From NCBI GenBank assembly GCA_017936185.1, contig JAGBGA010000103.1, positions 1-13,108 on the forward strand: a stretch of 13,108 nucleotides of DNA. The letters are read 5' to 3'. The translations under genes were made by a program, and so were the position numbers. Positions 8,817 through 13,108 of this stretch are shown here, piece after piece; the first letter of the stretch is position 1; each line of letters opens with the position of its first letter. The stretch is from Alphaproteobacteria bacterium (GTDB taxonomy: Bacteria > Pseudomonadota > Alphaproteobacteria > Rs-D84). The notes under the pieces are model-generated. The model saw only the letters and a list, made by a program, of their open reading frames with translations. It had not been told where the DNA came from and did no database searches.

Positions 8817-10106
8817 ATGAATCGGTTAAAAAAATTTTGGATAGTATTTTGTTCGTTCTTGCCATTTGGGGCAATGGCGGTGCCGCCGTTGTTAATTGGT
8901 GGAATTGCCGCGGCGGTCGGAATCGTCGGTTTTTCGATATATCGTTCTTCGACACCGGTCAATATGTCCGAAGCACTGCAATTTTTATCCAGTTGTTGGA
9001 CATGTCAACTGTTCGCAGACATTATGTCGACAATGTCAAACATATTGCCAAAAGTATATAACGAATTGGGCAAGGTTATTATACCATTCACAATCATTTT
9101 AACCGCAATATGGATTGCGTGGAAATTGCTGACGGGGTATTTCAATAATAAAATTGAAGACCCTTGGTCGATTACCAGTACGTTTGGAATGCACTTTTTA
9201 AAAATGGGGGTGGTTTGTGTACTGTTGGTGGCGCCACTGCCACGAATGGTGACACAAATTGCAATCGAACCGATATTTAATGTGGGAATGTCATTAAACC
9301 GAATGGTGGTGCACGATGATAAATTTGATACGTGCGTTATCGCAAGTGCAATCGCAGACCCACTGTCGGCCAGCAGCAAAGCCGCCGAACAAGGTGCATT
9401 TTCACCAAGATTACGACATAATTTGGCATGCGAATTGGGGGGCGTACACCAGGTAACAGGTCTTGGGATGACAATTGGTTGGACAATGCTGAATATGGCG
9501 TTCGATGGAACATATATGCACAAAGTTTTAAACGGAATTCCAATATTCCCAAATGTGCCAATATTCTGTGCGGGGGTACTGATATTTATACTGTTCTTTG
9601 CGGCACTGTTGCCAATTCCAATGTATTTTCTTGAAATCTTTATAACGTTGGCAATGGACCTGGTGATGTTGCCGTTGATGCTGTTGGCGTGGCTGTTCAA
9701 GGGGTGGGCGATATCACTGAAAGGGGCCGGGCAAACGATTCGAGGAATTATTGACCGCGTAATTTCAGGGACACTGGGATTGGCGATAACAGGTGTGTTT
9801 TTATCATTCGCTGTTATGTTCTTGAATGCGGTTTTTGGCGACATTGAATCGGCAACTGTATTGGAAACAGCCCTGAAAAACAATGACGCAACGATACTGA
9901 TGGACGGTTTAATGATGCGCAATGACAGTATTATAACAATCGTGATGATGGGGATATTTATCACGATGTTTATGACAATGATACCGGCATTGGCCAAGAC
10001 TTTGTTCAGTGTGGAAATTTCAGACAAGTTCTATAAAACCGCAAAAAGCAATGTCGACACATTGTGGAAAGGCGTGAAAACTGTGTATTCCAGAATAAAA
10101 AAATAA
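8817..10106 (+). CDS. VirB6/TrbL-like type IV secretion membrane protein, paralogue 5 (429 aa)
   Basis: The fifth VirB6/TrbL-like protein, transcribed divergently from the other four. It has a signal peptide (MNRLKKF, hydrophobic core, GAMA, cleavage near residue 21), then hydrophobic segments near 23-41, 86-104, 128-144, 247-267, 272-295, 318-340 and 372-393. CWTC is at 60-63, the x-Pro motif EPIFNVG at 151-157, and MLPL at 284-287 within the central segment; the end is a basic amphipathic stretch (LWKGVKTVYSRIKK). LPRMVTQIAIEPI closely matches LPRFITTVTFEPV of paralogue 3. The frame is open upstream to about 8568, but that part is antisense to paralogue 4; ATG 8817 gives the signal peptide and fits the promoter. 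There is no Shine-Dalgarno, in line with a leaderless message. Partners and substrate are unknown. Confidence 0.78.
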   Translation: MNRLKKFWIVFCSFLPFGAMAVPPLLIGGIAAAVGIVGFSIYRSSTPVNMSEALQFLSSCWTCQLFADIMSTMSNILPKVYNELGKVIIPFTIILTAIWIAWKLLTGYFNNKIEDPWSITSTFGMHFLKMGVVCVLLVAPLPRMVTQIAIEPIFNVGMSLNRMVVHDDKFDTCVIASAIADPLSASSKAAEQGAFSPRLRHNLACELGGVHQVTGLGMTIGWTMLNMAFDGTYMHKVLNGIPIFPNVPIFCAGVLIFILFFAALLPIPMYFLEIFITLAMDLVMLPLMLLAWLFKGWAISLKGAGQTIRGIIDRVISGTLGLAITGVFLSFAVMFLNAVFGDIESATVLETALKNNDATILMDGLMMRNDSIITIVMMGIFITMFMTMIPALAKTLFSVEISDKFYKTAKSNVDTLWKGVKTVYSRIKK

Positions 10107-10156
10107 AAATCAAGCGCTTTATTTAACCAAGCCCCCTTTTTTGTGCGTTCCGAATC

Positions 10157-10165
10157 TGATATAAT
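10157..10165 (+). promoter_or_regulatory. Extended -10 promoter of the 169-aa unknown gene
   Basis: TGATATAAT is a perfect extended -10 (TATAAT at 10160-10165). No good -35 is seen; a T-rich tract lies at the expected distance. Exactly 8 nt separate it from ATG 10174, the same distance as at the paralogue 5 promoter, again predicting a leaderless transcript. Confidence 0.6.
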
Positions 10166-10173
10166 TCATAGCA

Positions 10174-10683
10174 ATGACAAAGTTTCCGATTCTTTATTGG
10201 CCACGTAAGACAACTGGGGATAACGAATACCAGTTGGCACGTCAAGTTATTAACAACACAACGGGAATTATCCCAGATGTGTGTTCTGATGACACAGATA
10301 TCGCAACAATATTGGAACAAAATCCAAATGCGGTTATTTATTACCCTGTGTTTTGCGAATCGACCGGATGGTGGGGCGAATTGCTGGGCAGTGACGCAGT
10401 GGTCAGTGATAAACTGATTATTTCACCCGAATGCCAATTGATGGTTATTGAATTACATAAAAATGCGGCGTCGCGTGGTAAAAACCAACTGTTGGCGGCC
10501 GAAATTTACCCATCAAGCGGGTTCTTTAAAAAGATGAATTCGGGTATCGCAACCGTTGCAGATATGTTGGCAACAAATACGGGAACGATTTTGGCACTTT
10601 TTTCGGGCAAAAACCAAAGCCAATTTATAAATATCTTGGAATCAACCGGGAATTCGTACCTGGGTTGCATCGGTCGGTATTAA
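10174..10683 (+). CDS. Unrecognised 169-aa protein
   Basis: I do not recognise a family. The 169-aa product is soluble-looking, with no signal peptide or convincing membrane segment. Alternating beta- and helix-like stretches (for example AVIYYPVF at 53-60, KLIISPE at 80-86, QLMVIELH at 88-95) suggest an alpha/beta fold. It has Cys37, 61, 87 and 165, without CxxC spacing, and a polar middle with ESTGWWGELLG (62-72). Codon use looks like the neighbours'. The only near start is ATG 10174, placed just behind a TGATATAAT promoter and without a Shine-Dalgarno. It lies 67 nt after paralogue 5 and before rpmE, which has its own promoter, so it may be transcribed alone. A real gene is likely from its intact frame, start context and compact spacing. 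Confidence 0.7.
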   Translation: MTKFPILYWPRKTTGDNEYQLARQVINNTTGIIPDVCSDDTDIATILEQNPNAVIYYPVFCESTGWWGELLGSDAVVSDKLIISPECQLMVIELHKNAASRGKNQLLAAEIYPSSGFFKKMNSGIATVADMLATNTGTILALFSGKNQSQFINILESTGNSYLGCIGRY

Positions 10684-10706
10684 TGTAATCAAAATGGCAT
10701 TATTGC

Positions 10707-10734
10707 TTGATTTCTGTAAAAAACCTTGTATAAT
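10707..10734 (+). promoter_or_regulatory. Promoter of rpmE
   Basis: TTGATT (10707-10712), a 16-nt spacer and a perfect TATAAT (10729-10734) form the best sigma-70-type promoter in the window. Transcription would start near 10741, giving a leader of about 27 nt with AAAGG at 10755-10759. The two upstream in-frame TTG codons (10726, 10735) lie within or before this -10 and so would not be in the message. Confidence 0.7.
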
Positions 10735-10754
10735 TTGCGGGCTAAAATTCAACC

Positions 10755-10759
10755 AAAGG
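10755..10759 (+). promoter_or_regulatory. Ribosome binding site pointing to the ATA start of rpmE
   Basis: AAAGG lies 8 nt before ATA 10768 and 5 nt before ATC 10765. It is the only Shine-Dalgarno-like sequence in the leader, so it decides where initiation must occur. Confidence 0.65.
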
Positions 10760-10767
10760 TTAAAATC

Positions 10768-10980
10768 ATAAAAAAAGGAATTCATCCAGAATACCACGAA
10801 ATCAACGTCACAAGAACAGACGGCAAGACAATTAAAATGTATTCTTCTGTGAAAAAAGACTTGGTTTTATCAACAGATAACTTGAACCATTCTGCATGGA
10901 CAGGTCAACGTTCAAACGCCGGTGACAAAGGTCAACGCGCATCTGAATTTAAAAAGAAATTCGCGGGCTTTAACTTCTAA
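10768..10980 (+). CDS. rpmE: 50S ribosomal protein L31, apparent ATA start
   Basis: A 70-aa ribosomal protein L31, which sits at the central protuberance and helps bridge the subunits. It matches alphaproteobacterial L31: KKGIHPEYHEINVTRTDGK at the N-terminus, then HSAWTG and a basic end KKKFAGFNF. The zinc-ribbon cysteines of E. coli RpmE are absent, so this is a zinc-independent form. L31 proteins normally begin Met-Lys-Lys/Ser-x-Ile-His-Pro, and here the codon at the Met position is ATA (10768-10770), preceded by ATC. AAAGG at 10755-10759 is 8 nt upstream, ideal for that codon. No ATG, GTG or TTG lies between the predicted transcription start and the conserved region. Initiation at TTG 10726 or 10735 would add 11-14 residues but conflicts with the promoter. 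The start is therefore uncertain; the identity is not. Confidence 0.9.
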   Translation: MKKGIHPEYHEINVTRTDGKTIKMYSSVKKDLVLSTDNLNHSAWTGQRSNAGDKGQRASEFKKKFAGFNF

Positions 10981-11021
10981 ACCAAAAAACCTTGTTTGCA
11001 TAATACTTGGGGGGCAACGAC

Positions 11022-11726
11022 ATGGAATTGTTAATAAAAGGTTCAACCGAATTAAACAAAATGTTTATGGCGTTGCAACGCACTGCATCGGGTTTGCGTC
11101 GCGATTTTGGCGAAGTTGAAAACCTGCAACAATCGTTGCGTGGGGCACGTGATTTCGTACAAAAAGCGGCAAATCGAATCGAAGAAAGTATTTTAAGCGA
11201 CTTGTTGTTGGTTCGTCCGGCGGCGGGTTTGTTGACACCAAATGTTTCACGCGTCGGTGATGGACGCGATGAATTTGTGTTGGCACTGTCGGGGGCGTCA
11301 AATTTTGTTCGCGGAAATCCGCATTTCGCAATTTCGTTGGCACTTCGTTCAAATGACGAAACGAAAATTGCGTTGGTATATTCACCAATTGATGAACGTC
11401 TTTATTATGCCGAAGCGGGCAATGGCGCATATGTATTTTCGGCATATCATTCGGCACGTATAAAGGTTTCAAACCAAAAAGAACAAGGCGATTTAACCGT
11501 TGCATATAATACATCTGATGCGCGGCCGATTATTGGTGATGTTCGTCGCACAGGATGCCCGGCACTTGATTTGGCGTGGGTGGCGGCCGGAAAATTTGAT
11601 GCATATGTATCAGACCCATTGGATTTTGCAGAAATTGCCGCAGGTGACTTGATTGTTCGTGAAGCCGGCGGACATATCGAAATGATGGCCGACCTGGTCG
11701 CGACAAATGGCAAGATAGAGTTATAA
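11022..11726 (+). CDS. SuhB/inositol monophosphatase-fold protein, catalytic residues lost
   Basis: A 234-aa protein aligning by eye over its whole length with SuhB/IMPase enzymes: LRRDFGEVENLQ (25-36), PHFAISLAL (100-108), VYSPIDERLYYAEAGNGAYV (119-138), RRTGCPALDLAWVAAGKFDAYV (175-196) and IAAGDLIVREAGG (205-217). The fold is kept, but the Mg2+ ligands are not. The usual GEE motif is replaced near LLTPN (70-74), the DPLDGT motif reads LALSGA (87-92), and the late WD of WDIAAG reads AE in FAEIAAG (202-208). The early motif with Asp reads AANRIEE. Dephosphorylation of inositol phosphate is therefore improbable. E. coli SuhB has a second role as a Nus factor in rRNA antitermination, and a non-catalytic role of that kind is a reasonable inference. 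ATG 11022 is chosen for GGGGGG 7 nt upstream. It lies 41 nt after rpmE, probably co-transcribed, and ends at a strong terminator. Confidence 0.85.
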   Translation: MELLIKGSTELNKMFMALQRTASGLRRDFGEVENLQQSLRGARDFVQKAANRIEESILSDLLLVRPAAGLLTPNVSRVGDGRDEFVLALSGASNFVRGNPHFAISLALRSNDETKIALVYSPIDERLYYAEAGNGAYVFSAYHSARIKVSNQKEQGDLTVAYNTSDARPIIGDVRRTGCPALDLAWVAAGKFDAYVSDPLDFAEIAAGDLIVREAGGHIEMMADLVATNGKIEL

Positions 11727-11754
11727 AAAATCCCGCAAACGCGGGATTTTTTTT
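11725..11754. terminator. Bidirectional intrinsic terminator
   Basis: A 12-bp stem, AAAAAATCCCGC and GCGGGATTTTTT, around an AAAC loop, flanked by A-tract and T-tract so that it works on either strand. It ends the rpmE-suhB unit and the convergent pnp-ybaB unit. The T-tract overlaps the ybaB stop codon (11753-11755), and the A-tract overlaps the last stop base of the SuhB-like gene. Confidence 0.93.
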
Positions 11755-12052
11755 AATTGGGCATTGGCATGCCGGCGGTCGCTTCACCCATTACGCGGTC
11801 AATTGTCGCGTCGGCTTTACGCTTGGCATCCATATATGCCGACATAACAATGTCGGCCACAGCATCGGCGCCCTGGGACAAAACGTCTGGACGAATCGTT
11901 ATCTTTAACAAATCGTATTTTCCAGTCATGTCAACAATGCATGCACCACCATCGGCAATGCCTTTTATCATTGTTTTTGCCAATTGTTCTTGGGCATCGG
12001 CGACTTTGTTTTGAAGTGCGGCCGCCTGGGCCATTAATGATTCCATGTCCAT
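11753..12052 (-). CDS. ybaB: YbaB/EbfC-family nucleoid-associated protein
   Basis: A 99-aa protein of the YbaB/EbfC family, small dimeric DNA-binding proteins associated with the nucleoid. The N-terminal helix is Gln/Ala-rich (SLMAQAAALQNKVADAQEQL, 5-24), followed by the family's beta-sheet core with ACIVDMTGKYDLLKITI (37-53; compare G-x-V-x-V-x-x-x-G-x-x-x-[VI]). A second helix, IVMSAYMDAKRKADATIDRVM (68-88), and a Gly/Met-Pro tail (TAGMPMPN) complete it; length is typical. ATG 12052 has GGAGG 5 nt upstream. The family's usual neighbours are dnaX and recR; here it instead follows pnp and an unknown gene by 13 nt, on the same strand. Confidence 0.92.
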   Translation of the reverse strand: MDMESLMAQAAALQNKVADAQEQLAKTMIKGIADGGACIVDMTGKYDLLKITIRPDVLSQGADAVADIVMSAYMDAKRKADATIDRVMGEATAGMPMPN

Positions 12053-12065
12053 GTTTCCCTCCGTC

Positions 12066-12422
12066 TTATTTTGTTTTTATGTGCAGCATTTGAAGAATTT
12101 TTTGGGGTATGCCACGCAACTTTGCCACCCCAGACTGCAATTCCAATGATGGAACAAATACGGTATTTGTATATTCAACCATCTTGTCCAAAGGCATTTC
12201 AAAGGCACGCGATGTCGCAATTGAAACATAGCGCACAAAGCCCGATGGCGTATTATGGCGACATTGGATTTCTGCATACTTTAAACTGCTGTCACGTTCT
12301 TGCCAAAGGGACAAACAAAAATTTTCTTCCAGATACTGCTTGAACTTTGGGACGTCTTGGACGGCGCACCCCAAGTGCACCGCCCATTGTTTATCCGTCC
12401 ATTTTAATTGTTCGGGTGTCAT
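12066..12422 (-). CDS. Unrecognised 118-aa protein between pnp and ybaB
   Basis: I do not recognise a family. The 118-aa product is soluble, with no signal peptide or membrane segment. It opens with a polar helix-like region containing two Trp (MTPEQLKWTDKQW), then KFKQYLEENFCLSLWQERD (26-44), a beta-like RYVSIATSRAF (64-74) and a basic C-terminus (KLRGIPQKILQMLHIKTK). Cysteines at 19, 36 and 54 have no motif spacing. The ATG at 12422 has AAGG about 10 nt upstream, overlapping the pnp stop region; the gene starts 11 nt after pnp and ends 13 nt before ybaB. This tight packing argues for a real, co-transcribed gene, perhaps with a role in RNA or nucleoid handling, but that is only guilt by association. 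Confidence 0.72.
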   Translation of the reverse strand: MTPEQLKWTDKQWAVHLGCAVQDVPKFKQYLEENFCLSLWQERDSSLKYAEIQCRHNTPSGFVRYVSIATSRAFEMPLDKMVEYTNTVFVPSLELQSGVAKLRGIPQKILQMLHIKTK

Positions 12423-12433
12423 TTACAAAAACC

Positions 12434-13108
12434 TTATTTCTTGATTTCTGCACCTGTTTTCTGGTCAATGCCGACCATAGACATGCGGGTTTTACCGCGT
12501 TTGTCGGCGCCCAGGTAACGGACATAAACTGTATCACCTTCTTTGATGCCGGCGTCTTCGATTTTCGCCAAACGTTCACCGGTGATTTCAGAAATATGTA
12601 CCATCGCTTCAAATCCGTTCATGATTTTTACAAATAAACCGAATTCTTTCATGCCAGATACGGTACCTTTGTAAATCATGCCAACTTCGGGTTCGGCAAC
12701 AATGTCTTTGATGCGACGAATCGCTTCGTCTGCGTCATCCTTGCTGACGGCCATGATTTTAACAGTACCATCATCTTCCAAATCAATAATCGTGTTTGTT
12801 TCACGAACAAGGGCTTGGATTACACTGCCGCCTTTGCCAATTACTTCACGAACTTTGTCTGGGTTGATTTTCATGGTGTATGCCTGGGGCGCGTATTCTG
12901 AAACGTTTGCACGTGGCTTTTTGATTGCTTTTTCAATCTTGCCCAAGATGTGCATACGGCCGTCTTTTGCCTGGGCCAAGGCGCGTTCCATGATTTCAAA
13001 TGTAATTGATGTGATTTTTATATCCATCTGAAGTGCGGTAACACCTTGGTCGGTACCAGTAACCTTGAAATCCATGTCGCCCAAGTGGTCTTCATCGCCC
13101 AAGATATC
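12434..13108 (-). CDS. pnp: Polynucleotide phosphorylase, C-terminal part (5' end beyond window)
   Basis: Polynucleotide phosphorylase degrades RNA 3' to 5' using phosphate, and is part of the RNA decay machinery. The last 224 residues are present; roughly 480 N-terminal residues lie outside the window, judged from E. coli. The fragment begins in the second RNase PH-like core with DILGDEDHLGDMDFK, which holds the conserved active-site aspartates. It continues with ALQMDIKI and HILGKIEKAI, the KH domain (VIGKGG at about residues 89-94 of the fragment) and the S1 domain (GMIYKGTVSGMKEFGLFVKI to KRGKTRMSMVGID). The tail after S1 is short (DQKTGAEIKK), lacking the longer RNase E-binding end of some proteobacterial enzymes. 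It is the first gene seen of a unit continuing with the 118-aa unknown and ybaB. Confidence 0.97.
   Translation of the reverse strand, partial: DILGDEDHLGDMDFKVTGTDQGVTALQMDIKITSITFEIMERALAQAKDGRMHILGKIEKAIKKPRANVSEYAPQAYTMKINPDKVREVIGKGGSVIQALVRETNTIIDLEDDGTVKIMAVSKDDADEAIRRIKDIVAEPEVGMIYKGTVSGMKEFGLFVKIMNGFEAMVHISEITGERLAKIEDAGIKEGDTVYVRYLGADKRGKTRMSMVGIDQKTGAEIKK

Noticed and set aside
8750..8962. Upstream extension of the paralogue 4 frame
   Set aside because: It overlaps the start of the divergent gene and both promoters, and would bury the signal peptide inside the protein.
9005..10027. 340-codon open frame on the minus strand
   Set aside because: It is wholly antisense to paralogue 5, whose signal peptide, membrane segments and family motifs show the true frame. 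The antisense product is a hydrophobic by-product of codon bias.
10108..10125. Imperfect palindrome around AAGCGCTT after paralogue 5
   Set aside because: The GC stem is too short, there is no loop, and no T-run follows directly, so it is not a convincing terminator. An operator role cannot be supported.
10718..10995. 12-nt direct repeat AAAAAACCTTGT before rpmE and before the SuhB-like gene
   Set aside because: It is A-rich and short, and its spacing to the nearby -10-like sequences differs (TATAAT versus CATAAT). Chance is likely, although a second weak promoter before the SuhB-like gene cannot be excluded.

Overview
The window looks like chromosomal DNA of a moderately AT-rich alphaproteobacterium, probably host-associated. 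The housekeeping genes (gyrA, a MerR regulator, rpmE, a SuhB-family protein, ybaB, pnp) support a bacterial chromosome. The zinc-free L31 and a tandem block of VirB6-like proteins recall Rickettsiales-like or gut alphaproteobacterial lineages. The order is inferred, not proven. No rRNA, tRNA, CRISPR array, insertion sequence or prophage was seen. Every stretch over 300 bases is covered by a gene.

Layout. (1) 2-2918, plus strand: the 3' part of gyrA, cut by the window start, then a small MerR-family regulator 19 nt downstream, probably in the same transcript. (2) 2925-8749, minus strand, read right to left: four tandem VirB6/TrbL-like polytopic membrane proteins (422, 405-410, 501 and 431 aa), packed with overlaps or 1-nt gaps, followed by a small VIT/CCC1-like transporter. 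(3) 8750-8816: a compact divergent promoter region built around a perfect 12-bp inverted repeat. (4) 8817-10106, plus strand: a fifth VirB6-like paralogue, transcribed away from the other four. (5) 10174-11726, plus strand: an unrecognised 169-aa protein, rpmE with an apparent non-canonical ATA start, and a SuhB/IMPase-fold protein that has lost its catalytic metal ligands. (6) A bidirectional intrinsic terminator at about 11725-11754. (7) 11753-13108, minus strand: the 3' part of pnp, a 118-aa unknown and the nucleoid protein gene ybaB.

How the genes fit together. The centre of interest is the five-gene VirB6 set. All five share two short motifs visible by eye (a x-Pro-[IVF] motif after an early membrane segment and a [LFY]-Pro-[LF] motif in a central one), plus a charged, helix-like C-terminus in most of them. 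Three also carry a CxxC motif near the N-terminus. No VirB3, VirB4, VirB8-11 or VirD4 gene is in the window, so these proteins would have to join a type IV secretion apparatus encoded elsewhere. The two arms of the cluster appear to be driven by overlapping, mirror-image promoters that RNA polymerase could not occupy together.
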